This document shows positions 1-10,774 of a stretch of DNA of 64,000 nucleotides, piece by piece. Source of the DNA: Aquatica leii. Taxonomy: Eukaryota > Arthropoda > Insecta > Coleoptera > Lampyridae. The notes under the pieces were generated by a model that saw only the letters and a list, made by a program, of their open reading frames with translations, made no database searches and was not told the DNA's origin. Within the stretch, counting starts at the first letter, position 1. Every line of letters begins with the position of its first letter. Position numbers and translations under genes: made by a program. The stretch spans positions 175,024,035 to 175,088,034 of the forward strand of contig CM069432.1 in NCBI GenBank assembly GCA_035610365.1. The letters are read 5' to 3'.

Positions 1-18
1 CCATTTGGTCGACCCGTT

Positions 19-1299
19 CTAGTTTTCCGGACGCTCTTTTCGTCTTCTTTTGGGCTTGGTACAACGGCGTCGTACATGGCCCACTTCTCCGCAGTTCCAG
101 CACGTCAGTTCTCTTCCTCGAGCTTCTCGTTCCCGAAATACCCGTCGCACTATGTCTTCAATGCTTTCTTCTGTGTGCGAGGATACTTCTGCAGCACAAC
201 GGAGCTTATGGCTGCCTCGGTGCGACGCTTGTTTCGCCGCCTCGAACTCCAAAGCATGGGTTAATGCGTCATCCAACGTCTTCGGTCGAGCTAACCGGAG
301 AGTCTGCTGCGTTTCGATGTCTCGAAGGCCGTCTACAAAAGTTTGAATAGCCAACTGCTCCAAGAAGGTATCTGGTGCTGTAGGATACGCAAGCCGTGTT
401 AATCTAGCGATGTCAGCCTCAAACTCTTGAAGACTTTCGGCAGCTTTCTGAACCCGACTTTTAATTTGAGCTTGATAGACTTGTTGAAGATGAGCATCCC
501 CATATCTCATTTCTAATCGTGATATTAAGAGTTCGTAATTTTCTTGCAGGTGGTCCGGAACAGTTTGTAAAATTCCAAGCGCTTTTCCACGTAAGGACAC
601 TTTTAAAGACGTCGCTTTCTGCTTGTTGCTCCAACCATTAGCAGTAGCTGCGGCTTCAAACTGCTTGTAGTAGGTTGACCATGGAACTTTACCATCAAAA
701 TTCGGTGGTACAACTTTGAACTTGTGAGTGTTTTCTTCTCGATGGTCCATTATTAAATCTTCACTCGTGGCGCTTCCTTCGCTGTGACAATTCAATCGAC
801 TTATTCTTTCTTCAAGCAGTTGTATTCTTTCTCTCAATTTTTCTTCTAATTTTTGTTCTAATTTGTCTTCTACTTCTTCTATTTTGTCATTCACAGATTC
901 GCAAATTTCTTCTTTTAAATTTAACATATCTGCTTGTGTTTCCTCTTGAACAATTTTAATTTGATTTTCTATGTTCGTTCGTATTTCTTCTTTTAAGCTT
1001 CTAGAATTTTCTAACAACTTTTCTTCCATTTTTCTAGAATTTTCTTCCATTTTCTGAGAATGTTCGGAGAGTTTTTCTTCCATTTTTCTTGAATTTTCTT
1101 CCATTTTTCTGGAATTGTCCGACAGTTTTTCTTCAATTTTCTGTGAATTTTCGTAAAACTTTTCTTCTGTTTTCTGCGAATTTTCTTCCATCTTCTGAGA
1201 ATTTTCGAACAGTTTTTCTTGGATATTTTTATTCATCGATTCGAGAATTTCAAGTATTAAAGAATCCATTTTAACTGCTTGCAAACGCGTCACCGGCAT
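19..1299 (-). CDS. gag: Gag of a Ty3/gypsy-type LTR retrotransposon (gypsy-1)
   Basis: Capsid and nucleic-acid-binding protein that packages the retrotransposon RNA. The open frame runs up to 1368, but the first 23 residues look like translated leader, so I prefer the ATG at 1299 (protein starts MPVTRLQ), giving about 426 residues. The N-terminal third is a run of near-heptad repeats (ENSRKMEEKL and variants), predicted coiled coil. The middle is a typical insect gypsy Gag core beginning PPNFDGKVPWSTYYKQFE. The C-terminus has a CCHC zinc knuckle, CWNCGEVGHVRRRC, then a basic tail and stop. The LTR and primer site lie just upstream on the same strand. Pol would lie left of position 1, outside the window. 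The frame is intact, so the copy is fairly young. Family assignment is from domain recognition and is firm; lineage within gypsy is not resolved. Confidence 0.93.
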   Translation of the reverse strand: MPVTRLQAVKMDSLILEILESMNKNIQEKLFENSQKMEENSQKTEEKFYENSQKIEEKLSDNSRKMEENSRKMEEKLSEHSQKMEENSRKMEEKLLENSRSLKEEIRTNIENQIKIVQEETQADMLNLKEEICESVNDKIEEVEDKLEQKLEEKLRERIQLLEERISRLNCHSEGSATSEDLIMDHREENTHKFKVVPPNFDGKVPWSTYYKQFEAAATANGWSNKQKATSLKVSLRGKALGILQTVPDHLQENYELLISRLEMRYGDAHLQQVYQAQIKSRVQKAAESLQEFEADIARLTRLAYPTAPDTFLEQLAIQTFVDGLRDIETQQTLRLARPKTLDDALTHALEFEAAKQASHRGSHKLRCAAEVSSHTEESIEDIVRRVFREREARGRELTCWNCGEVGHVRRRCTKPKRRRKERPEN

Positions 1300-1552
1300 A
1301 AATTTAAATATAACACGAATATAAAGTTTAAATACACTACTTTTTAAAATGCAGTTTTTGTATAACACAAAATTTTAATAACGATCCACTTGTTAATATT
1401 AAACCACGAAAACGAATTTAAATAATATCGCGATCACGCACTTGTTAAAAGAAAAAAAGTTTAATAAACACTATTTTATACTTTATAAATGAACACGCGT
1501 ATCGTATCTCGAGCGATATTAAATTACTTAATGGTATTTACACTAATAAAAA

Positions 1553-1572
1553 CGAACCCGACACCGACACCA
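1553..1572 (-). other. Candidate primer binding site of gypsy-1
   Basis: On the minus strand, two bases inside the LTR end, the sequence reads TGGTGTCGGTGTCGGGTTCG. It begins with TGG, complementary to a tRNA CCA end, and continues into a segment resembling a tRNA acceptor and T-arm. Position and TGG start fit the primer site for reverse transcription. Which tRNA is used cannot be told by eye. Confidence 0.7.
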
Positions 1573-1574
1573 CT

Positions 1575-2032
1575 TGTTACGTATCTATTTATTAAAAATT
1601 AATTTATTTAAAACGACTAAACCTACGTTTACTTATTATAGAAATATGTACACTTTTAAATTAACCGAACTAATTAAATCTAATAATAATATTTAATAAA
1701 AACACTTACACTATAATTTATATCACTTAAGATAAGATAACGTCCTCGGATTTCACACTTGTTTACACTAATTATCACATACACGATTATTCTCGATTTA
1801 TTTATGTAGACAAACACGTGCTAACGATTTATTTTCACTTGATAATCTTCTTAATACAGCTGCATTCGCGTTTCGACAATAACTGACCTACGATTTCTTT
1901 CTTACGTATTTATAGACATCGGCGAATCCTTCTCGAGTGTTCCTTACTTTTCGCTATATCTTCTAGAAACTAGATAACAGCTTCTAGAAGGCTCTTGCAT
2001 TTGCAAGTAATTTCTAGGACGTTTCAATAACA
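1575..2032 (-). repeat. 5' LTR of gypsy-1
   Basis: A 458-bp LTR bounded by a perfect short inverted terminus: it reads TGTTAC at 1575 and ends ATAACA at 2032 (TG...CA). It lies upstream of the minus-strand gag, so this is the 5' LTR and should contain promoter and polyadenylation signals. A diverged copy of the same LTR lies alone at about 40661-41111. The blocks from about 1640 to 2030 (for example TCTAGAAGGCTCTTG and CTGACCTACGATTT) are shared with that copy. The partner 3' LTR is outside the window. Confidence 0.88.
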
Positions 2033-3183
2033 AACGTAACCTCACTTTTAGCATACAAAGAAAACAGTTAGAATTTTAAAACAACTTTATAAGCAATATA
2101 AATATCTTTGTTATTAATTTAATTTATTTCTACATTTTATAGTCTAACTTGTAATGTTCTTTACAATACTTTTATACATTAAATTTTTTGTTAATATCGT
2201 TATTGAAATAAAAGAAATTAGATATCTTGTACTGACACAAACGTATAGTTATCTTTCTAATTTATGATGTTTTGCGTTTTTAAATTATAGCTAGGCTTTA
2301 GGCAATACCAATAATTGTGACTATAAAAATTATCTAAATCAAATTTATTGGATATAAATATAAGAATTTTTAATAGACATTGTTTGAAATACTAAACCTT
2401 TTTTTGTTTAGTTTTGACTTTTTAGTGTAACATTTTTGCATTGCTTACACATTCAATTGTTCAAACAAGTTGTGCTTACAAATATAACAATGATTGATAT
2501 GTTTGCAGTTGTTTTAAATGAACGATATCTGTAAACACAAAAATCAAATATCTAACCTGTGAGTCATTATTATTATTTAAATAATAACAGTCTAGTATTA
2601 TATATGTTATTAGTTTAATTTCATTATTTCGTACACATAGATAAACAGCTGTTAAACTACATACATATATTAATCATCGAATGATACACAGTACACATAC
2701 GTATTAAATATATATGTAACAAAAAATTGATAGAAATAAATTAGAGCAAAACAAATATTTAATAACAATAAAAGTTAGATGTTTATTAATTAATGTAATG
2801 TTAATAAAATAATGCAAGGCAATAAAACTCAATGTGAATTCAAAGGTATTGGTTCGATGATTAATATAAGAAGAAAATTGTCTTTATTGCCATAGTGTTC
2901 AGAAAACACTTTTGTATAGGTTTTAGTTAATTTTGATACACTAGTTCTGTATTTTTTTTAAATCGTGTGTTTTGTATTCAATTTTTATTTTATTTCTGTG
3001 AGCGTTTGTAACTGTGTTTCGATAGTTTCCTTAGAGACGTTTAATGTTTTGTTGTCGTTCGTAACGTTGTATTCATTATAACAGTTTAACTATCTTGTTC
3101 ATTACAAATTTATTTTTAACTGCATCATTTTTTATTCTTTTGTAATAGATCTTAGAGTTTGAATTTTGAATTTTATAATAATC
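2033..3183. other. AT-rich stretch without recognised gene
   Basis: I see no ORF with recognisable homology, no clear TIR pair and no tandem array here. Confidence 0.6.
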
Positions 3184-3388
3184 CAGTGGCGACTGGTGGT
3201 CAATACTGCCATTTCAATATTAAAACTTTAAAAACACATTATTTATTTCATGACCCTCAGACAATTACGATAGTTTTTGAATTTAAAATTAAGCATGTTT
3301 CAAATTGTAAATTAATAATAATGAAACAGTTTGTAGTATTTCTCTGGAGGGTCAGTGACCAAAGAACTTAATAGAGAAGTTGCCACTG
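3184..3388. mobile_element. hAT-type MITE, copy 1
   Basis: A 205-bp non-coding element. It starts CAGTGGCGACTGG and ends GTTGCCACTG, giving an imperfect TIR with core CAGTGGC. It is flanked by an 8-bp near-perfect target duplication: TAATAATC at 3176-3183 and CAATAATC at 3389-3396. An 8-bp TSD plus a CAGTGG terminus is characteristic of hAT elements. A diverged second copy lies at 40336-40528, which supports both boundaries. The small ORF inside has no coding signal. Confidence 0.88.
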
Positions 3389-3396
3389 CAATAATC

Positions 3397-4828
3397 ATGT
3401 GCTTTAATTGTATTAGATCATTATTGATTGCACACCAGTCGCCTTATTGTTACTTATGCTTTTACACTCAAGTGTTTCTTTATGTAGATTTGTCACATAA
3501 AAGTTGATAAAATAGTATTTCTATATTAATTTATAGGTTTTTATTGTAGATATTTAAAAACTAAAACCAATTTACATATTTTCGTTCTTTGTAAAACGTA
3601 GATTTCTTTGTACGGAAGTGATTATAGCTTTTTTGTAGTTGTCTTAAGCGTGTTTAAAGATATGGTGGCTTTGTAGTCACAGTGAATTAGTTTTATACCG
3701 CGATGTTTGGGCAGTTCCCAATTTTGCAGCAAATTAACTTATTGCCTAAACAAATCAAGTAATTACTGCAAATGTATCTAAAAACACAGGTGCATTTCCT
3801 GTATTGATCTGCGTATCAGAATTTGCAGCATATGAACAGTTACAGCATGTATGTTGACGACTACGCACGGCAAAAGAAACTATCATTTTTACGGCAGTAC
3901 TAACATTATGCATTTACTGTTTGTCAAAAATTGTTTTTTTCTGATAAGTTGCGTTTTATGGTCAATTACACAGTGCACAAACAGCGTTCAATTATTTATG
4001 AGCAGGTACAAACTGACGAAGTCAGCGTTATGATCTAGACAATAGTTTTGTAAACTTACTTGAAACATTCATCATTGTGAATAGCAATATAGATTGATTT
4101 CAATATGACTTCTTTTTGATAATGTACACTCATACATAAATATCGCTTTTCTTGAGTAGAATATCATATTTCAACATGACAGTACGAAGTCTCATACATC
4201 TGCACTTGTAAATTTCTAGTTTCTAAATTCTCCAGAGTTAAACCTAATCGATGATCAGGATATGATAACAACTATGGTAGGAAAGTTATGCTCATATAAA
4301 TTGTTATGTTAGAAATATTTTGATATAGGTCGCGTGCTTTATGAATTTTGTCTCAAAACGTACCTTTTACATACGGAATATTAACTGTCATTTTGTCATA
4401 TGGAAACATATTAAGAAAAGCATTTACGTTTTGGACGTTGAAAACGGCAGTAAGTAAAACCTTACGTTGCAGTCAGTAAGATCTTCATTTTTAAATATTT
4501 GCATATCATTTACGTTATATATAGATGCATTAATTTTGTTTCGTGTGTGTTGCTTGTGAGAGTTTTGCTAGAGTAAGAATTAACTTCTATTTTTCTTTGG
4601 AGCACGTACAAATGTGAACAGTGCTTACTAACACTAACTGCAAAAAATTTATTTGAAGTCAAGTCTAAGTATTTGTAAGATGGACGGTTAAACTTAAAAT
4701 ACATCTGTAATATTAATAATAAAAGTAATTTAGAATCTTGACGCATTCGGTTTATAACTATATCTCTGATTAACTTACGAGCGATTTACTTGTGATATCA
4801 TCATATATCTATTTTTTTCCGGCATTTT
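3397..4828. other. AT-rich stretch without recognised gene
   Basis: Only short unrelated ORFs. I recognise no protein family, TIR pair or array. Confidence 0.55.
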
Positions 4829-5985
4829 TTGTAGGACTGCAGCAACAATTTAATTTCCCTCACACTTTACAAGTTTTGATAAAATAATTTTTTGATATTA
4901 TTTAAGCCAAACTACGTTTTAATTTGTGCTACTGTAAATTTTAACAATATTATTCAGTGTCAGGTAAGGTGGTAAATACTTCTAGTAGGAGAGAACGATA
5001 GAAAATATTACTTAATCTGTTTCTTAAAACGACGTTTTGTGGACCAATGTGCAACTTCCTTAGGCAAAAAAAAACTAAAAAACAAGTGACGATAAAGAAA
5101 ACGTTTAAGATGTAAAAAACTAAAAACAAACAACAGTTACAAGCAAGCTCACAAACATCAGAAAAACCATAAACCAGCAATTGGTTTGTATTTTTTTTAA
5201 ATACGAGAATTTCAGCAACACGTTAATATCTCTCAAATCTCACAAAATCCCAATCTCAATTTTTTGATATTACCTAAACTAAACTACGTTCTAACTTGTA
5301 CTACTGTAAAATTTGAAAAATATTAGTCAGTTTATTTGATTTACCATAAGTTCTTACATATTTGACCTACAAAAACTTTAATTTTTTAAATAGCATCATA
5401 TTTTTATTTATGAATTTTTTAATTTTTAATTAAATTTTAAGCAAATTTAGTTGTACACATCATATTTGTGGTATTAACCGTCCTTGAAATAATCAAAATG
5501 TTAGTAATATCGTATTAATTTACATATTCAATAATTACTTTTTGGCAAAAAACTAATTGTTTGAACTTATTGTATATATTAATAATAATAAAAGTAACTA
5601 TTTGGCAGCAATAACAATTTTATGACATATTAACTAAAAAAATTAAAAACGTAGGTGTCCGAAGCTATGTCCATTTTCTGGTAACCATAAGTTAATTTCT
5701 CAAAAAAAATTTCTATAAACCCTTTCCATAATTTCTATTCTGACGCTTCTAAATGCTTGTTTTTAACTTTAAACAGTTTGTTTTTTTTTGTCAAAAAGTA
5801 ATGATTGAATTACTAAAAATTGAATTATTTTAAGAACAGTTATGAGGTGCATAGATTTGATTAAATTTGCACAAAAAATTAAAAATGCATAAATATAACG
5901 TAGTTTTGTTAACTAATATCGAAAAATTGAAATCAACGCTTGTAAAATTTGAGATACTCTTTTTTTGCTACAGTCTTACAATATA
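4829..5985. repeat. Foldback-like repeat with about 100-bp inverted ends
   Basis: The left end (from about 4829, GTAGGACTGCAGCAAC) is matched in reverse complement by the right end (to about 5985, GCTACAGTCTTACAA). Similarity extends about 100 bp inward and includes an ACTACGTT block and a TTTTTTGATATT-like block. A further copy of the same end segment sits in direct orientation at about 5205-5330. This looks like a foldback or composite of one TIR family. I see no coding capacity and no clear TSD. Confidence 0.6.
5195..5640 (+). repeat. Dispersed repeat family F1, plus-oriented copy
   Basis: About 440 bp recurring in reverse complement at 10400-10774. Shared blocks include TCAATTTTTTGATATTACC, CGTTCTAACTTGTA and TTTTTAAATAGCA, and the tail AACAATTTTATRACA. 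It is non-coding. Its 5' part is the same end segment that forms the foldback arms at 4829 and 5985, so it is probably a full-length member of that non-autonomous family. Confidence 0.7.
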
Positions 5986-6369
5986 AGCGATTTTCGGCTT
6001 AGACCGCGACGATCCGATCTGGACTTTTTAGGCTTGGTTCTATCTCTCCTTGACAGCCAAAACCAAAAGTAAAACTTGACCTTTGCTGTATTGTCGTTCG
6101 TAAACCCAAAGAAACTAGTGGTAATCAAAGTAATCGCGAAAGCTTAGGATTTTATAATCTTACAATTGTTAGTTAAATTTTGAGCCGTCAGACGGCGCAG
6201 CTTGGTTAAACTTTAGAGGGTCACGGCTATTTTGTTCTTGTACTTCAACTATGTTGCATGCACCTAACATGAGAACGCATAAGGATGGCAAATCCTTTTC
6301 GTCAGTCATCGTAATTGAAGATTGAAGGAGGCAACGGAATGATGTTTTAAATTACATGCACGAAGATCG
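5986..6369. other. Intergenic sequence, slightly less AT-rich
   Basis: No ORF with recognisable homology and no tRNA-like fold that I could support. It sits between the foldback repeat and the left border of element TA-1. Confidence 0.5.
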
Positions 6370-8530
6370 TACCCAAACAACACATACCCATCTAAATGTA
6401 ATTTAATAGACGTCTAAAACCATCTACGAACGTCTAAATAAAAAAGTTGATAGGTAATAGACGTCTATTGTGGTATTAATTTTATTTACACCTTAAATTT
6501 ACATAATTTAGACTACTTCTAAAGTTGCGAAAATCTTGTATCTTAATTACAGTTTTATAAATTTTACATAAAATAAATTCAGCAAGTTATTTCTAATGGA
6601 CGTCTAAAATCTCACTTTATTTTACTACTTTTTGGTCACATGAGGAAAACATACAAAAACAACTTTTTGTTTGTTAGCAAAGAATAATTGTGCAAAAAGT
6701 AACATTCAATTGAAGTATTTATGATACCAAATACTTTAACGCATATCAAGAAATTAAATAAACAACAGAAAATATATTTAATTACATTTTTGCGTAAAAC
6801 AGAATATTAAAAACAAACTAATAGTCTTAAAATTATTATTTTTATGAGTGTGATATTTTCTTTCGCGATTACAGCGATTACAACGCTTATCTTACAACGC
6901 TAAATCACTAGCACTCAGAGCGAATATTTTCGAGTCTCGGTCATCAGTGTCAGATCACATCATTGTCGAAATTGCCAATTCATGCTTGTCAGAAGTAGGT
7001 GCAATAAGCGTTTTACTTTAACGAATTTATTAAAATTACGTTGTTCAATCCAGTGTGTGTTTATAAAAACCTGTGTAGTAGGTAAGTACTTAGATAAGTG
7101 CAAACAAAAACGTTATGTTTTTTTGAATGCAAATTTGAACGTACTAAGCCTTTTATTGCGAATCCTCTCAATAACATCTAAATTTTTATTGCATACAATT
7201 GATTTTTCAGTATTTACTTACATTGTAGTCTAAAAACGATAATGAAAGCAATATGTGGATGATTTTTTAACATTCACACTATTCTCTATGGTTTATTGGT
7301 TGGATGACCTTCAACAGCATCACCATAATGTAACGCTTATGAAGCGTTATACACGGTAATTATCCCACAGTATAATGTAACTATATGTTTATTTTGAGGT
7401 ACTATATTAAATCTGCTGCGCTCGACATTGTTATCTGAAAACGAACTTAATTACGAATTGAATTTACAACGCATTTTATACATGATTTATTAACATCTAA
7501 ATGAGTTTTTTTATATATCTTCTATAATTTTTGATTGGAATATGTACGAGAAATAGTTTTTTTTCTAACAAAACGGCACATTATATGTACTATGTACATG
7601 ATGGTAAAAACTTAGATCTTATATGTAATATCTTTGCAGAGGCAGTTCACCTTCATTTCACTACAGATAAACCTATAGATTTAACAGACTTGTCAATCAC
7701 AAAAACCATTCAAGATTGGCTTCGATCGGCAGCACGTTATAACTACAAAAAGAAAAGTAACTCAAGAAGTACGCAAGAAAATTAATCTTTACATAACCCA
7801 GCTAAATTTGGATACATGTTAAGGCAAAAGCTAGTATTCTGGTGTTATTCAAGTGAAAAATAGAACGTATAGAATGTATTGTTTTTAGTTTTGTTTTAAA
7901 AAAATATTACTCAAAGATAGGCGATGTCTATTGCATATGTTTATTTGTTTATTTTATGTAAAAAAATATATTACAGGTTTTTATAATATTTTTTATTTAA
8001 AAAATGTACTTACCAATTCGGTTATATGTAAAAGGTTTGAATATCTCTACCACTTTTATAATTTAAAGCAACTTCTAATTTGATGTATCTAATGTACATA
8101 ACCGATCTTTAATCGAATAAAGAAATCACATTTAAAATCAAAAAAGTAACGTATTTTGTGCGTGTTTAAGATGATATCTATACGATGTCTCATTTTCGCA
8201 AAAAATGAACGTCTAATATTGGCATATTATTTATACACATTATTCAGTCTAAATTTATTTTACTCTAAGACATCTTTTAGAGATACAAAATTTAACGTTA
8301 AATCTACGTTAAATTATAATGCTACAACTCGGTACAATTAAATACATCTTTTAGAAGTTGAGAAACGAAACATTGTAAATACGTTTAAAACTAGATTCAA
8401 GTTATACGTAAATACCGCGGACATTTAGATGTCGAATATCCGCCCGACTTTGAGTAAATTATACTATCTATAGACCATCTACGAGTACGTTTTATTTATG
8501 TCTTTTAAACATTAGCGTGTTGTTTGGGTA
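6370..8530. mobile_element. DNA transposon TA-1 (TA borders, TACGTCT-type palindromic ends)
   Basis: Both outer borders read as a 14-bp inverted repeat, TACCCAAACAACAC (6370-6383 and, reversed, 8517-8530). This is best read as a TA target duplication flanking a 12-bp TIR that starts CCC. Inside the left end, a palindromic word AGACGTCT occurs in several copies (about 6408, 6460, with partial copies at 6433 and 6598). ACCATCTACGA is present in the left end near 6419 and in direct orientation in the right end near 8475. The body has one conserved-looking exon (7531-7785) and no recognisable transposase, so the copy is non-autonomous. Superfamily unknown. Confidence 0.8.
7531..7785 (+). CDS. DUF4806-like C-terminal exon in TA-1
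   Basis: An 84-residue open frame ending with a stop at 7785. Its C-terminal part (ITKTIQDWLRSAARYNYKKK) resembles the end of DUF4806, a domain of unknown function common in insect repeat-associated proteins, where a tryptophan-containing IQ.WLR.A..R helix closes the domain. The upstream part (about residues 10-40) would match the middle of the domain. The ATG may not be a true start, because the upstream bases look intronic (pyrimidine-rich up to 7530). Another DUF4806-like gene lies in TA-3 at 37426-37990. Function is not known. The assignment is from remembered family pattern only. Confidence 0.5.
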   Translation: MIGICTRNSFFSNKTAHYMYYVHDGKNLDLICNIFAEAVHLHFTTDKPIDLTDLSITKTIQDWLRSAARYNYKKKSNSRSTQEN

Positions 8531-8689
8531 TGGTAGTTCTTATTTATCTCCAGTTTATATTTCTCATATCTCTCTGGTGAATATTTGCTGTTTATATCTT
8601 CTGGTTATGTCTGTTGTTTGTATTTTATGGTAATGCCTTCTGTGTACTTCGAAAATGTTTGCCTAGCTGAAATAAAACCCACGTAAAGC

Positions 8690-10046
8690 TGTAAGAAAGG
8701 AAATGTTACTCTCTTTTAGGTCCCATTCGTATTCACACTGGCAAAATTCTTGAATCATTTAAAATTCCCAAATCCAACATTTCTAAGTCGGAAGAGTTAG
8801 CCCTAAAAAGTCTTTGAAAGAACCCTGATATTACTGTTCTACCAAAAATCCATTTTATTTTGACTAAGGAAACGTACGTTCTTCTAATTTGTAATCCCAT
8901 TTTGAGGATTCTTCCAAGCTACCTTCTGAAGCTAAACGTCGACTTACCCCTTCAGATTCTAAACCACCTCGCCTATACGGACTTCCCAAAGTTCACAAAC
9001 AAGGAATTCGCTTTCGACCTATTGTCAGTACTATTCAATCTCTTACTAACAAGCTAGCCAAGTTCTTGTCCAACATTCTTTGCGAATTTACAGGTAAAAC
9101 CTCAACTCTCAGCATTTTATTGAACTATGAAACTAGAACTCTAAGATCTTCTTGTAACCTTTGATGTCACATCACTTTTTACTAAAATTTCTATTAAGGA
9201 TTTGCTTATTATTATGGAACAGATTCTGTCTCAACTTAGCAAGAACAAAAGCTTGTTTCCTCTTATTGATAAGTGTTTATCCACTTATTTCCAATTTGAT
9301 AACAAGTTTTACGAACACGTGCTGCTATGGGTTCTCCTCTATCACCTGTTGTAGTTAACATTTTTATGAAATCTTTATAAACAGCCTGACAGACTTCTAG
9401 GACGCAAACGTACCCATACGAACAGATACCGTTATGCTTCGTCTTATCGGCATCCTGCACAGAAACGTTCTGTTATTGAGTCTTTGGTTCATCGCGCATC
9501 TTACTAGAACCTTAGTGAACAATGGTTATATGAAGGGTGATATTTACACAGTTATTAACTTCTTTGTAATAATGGTATTAAACCCATATTCAACAGAAAA
9601 AATTTCTCAAATTGTTCCTTCTCCCAAGGACAAATTTCCTACCTTTTCATATCAAGACGTATACTAAATTCTTTGTTTATGTCGTTTAGTCTACATTGGT
9701 AAAACCGGTCGTTCCGTCATTACTCGCATTTCAGAACATGATCGTTGTATAAGGTAAAGGCATACTTCTAAGTCTGCGGTTGCTGAACATCATTTTACTA
9801 CAGATCTCAAAATAGATTTTGATAACGTTTCGGTTTTAAGAAAGCATAAAAATAATGAAATACCCCAATAACTTTAATCGTGATCATGGTTTCGAACTAT
9901 CCCTTCTTTGGTTCCTTGTCATTACTCCTTTATCGAAAACACGCCCCCTTTCGAAAGTAACCCAATCAGAGTCAAGCTTAACCAGCTCTGACAATACTTC
10001 TTTTTTATATATGGAGACTATTTCTTCTGAAGTCACATCTATGTAG
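8690..10046 (+). pseudogene. Penelope-like element, copy A (RT plus GIY-YIG), broken
   Basis: Remnant of a Penelope-like retroelement polyprotein (reverse transcriptase then GIY-YIG endonuclease), readable only across many frameshifts. Visible pieces: RT motif LYGLPKVHKQGIRFRPIVST near 8970-9030; TFDVTSLFTKISIKD near 9155; the block AMGSPLSPVVVNIFM near 9325; the pre-endonuclease block around KRTHTNRYRYAS near 9405; and the GIY-YIG part VYIGKTGRSVITRISEH near 9690, followed by AVAEHHFTTD and NFNRDHGFELS. The YxDD catalytic block is missing: sequence jumps from the PLSP block to THTNRY within about 40 bp, so roughly 100 codons were deleted. Not functional. Confidence 0.87.
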
Positions 10047-10195
10047 TTTAGATTCTGGCTTGGTTCACAAGTTGATTACCTAACTCTGTAGTGGTTCTTT
10101 ATTAGATTTTCGTTTGTTTTACCTTTTCAAAGTTTAGAATCTGGCTTGGTTGACAAAGTAATTACCTAACTTTTGAAAAGTTCTTAGCTATATTT
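10047..10195 (+). repeat. Two-copy direct repeat, 86-bp period
   Basis: The phrase TTTAGATTCTGGCTTGGTT at 10047 recurs at 10133 with small changes, and TTACCTAACT follows in both. It directly follows the endonuclease end of Penelope copy A, so it is probably the duplicated 3' untranslated part of that element. Confidence 0.7.
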
Positions 10196-10399
10196 TGGCT
10201 GCTCGAGTTCTTTGATTTGTCTCACGCAAAGCGTTGGCAACTTTGGTTACAATAATGACCCGGTGCAAACACGGAAGACGTTCTCATCTTAGTATTTTAA
10301 AAGGGGTCTACAGAAGCTCTTTTTGAAAAACCAACCTGTGTTTACAGGAAAACAAGCATAACTTCAAACACCTACTTAACTAAATTGTTTATGTTAAAG

Positions 10400-10774
10400 T
10401 GTTATAAAATTGTTTTTATTGCCAAATAATTATTTTTATTATTACTTACATTAATATAAAAACCTTAAACAGTTTGTTTTCTTTCAAGAACTGTGAATAA
10501 TACAGAGATGATGTATATAACTAACTTTGGGTAAAATTAGAGCAACAATTTAGAAATTCATAAATAAATATATGTTGCTATTTAAAAAATCAAAGTTTTT
10601 GTTTGTCCAATATGCAAAAACTTATGGCAAATCAAATAAACACACTGAATAATATCTTTTCAAATTTCACAGTACTACAAGTTAGAACGTAGTTAAGTTT
10701 AGGTAATATCAAAAAATTGAGATCAAAGCTTTGAGGGATTTGAGAGTTATTAACTTGTTGCTACAGTCCTGCAA
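10400..10774 (-). repeat. Dispersed repeat family F1, minus-oriented copy
   Basis: Reverse complement of the repeat at 5195-5640. The end CTACAGTCCTGCAA (to about 10774) matches the foldback terminus near 4829. Non-coding. The copies are diverged by roughly a fifth by eye. Confidence 0.7.

Noticed and set aside
50..346. Plus-strand ORFs opposite the gypsy-1 gag
   Set aside because: Shadows of the real minus-strand gag, which has a zinc knuckle and a recognisable core.
6000..6370. Possible tRNA-like or small RNA gene in a GC-richer patch
   Set aside because: I could not find A and B box promoter elements or a cloverleaf with a consistent T-arm.
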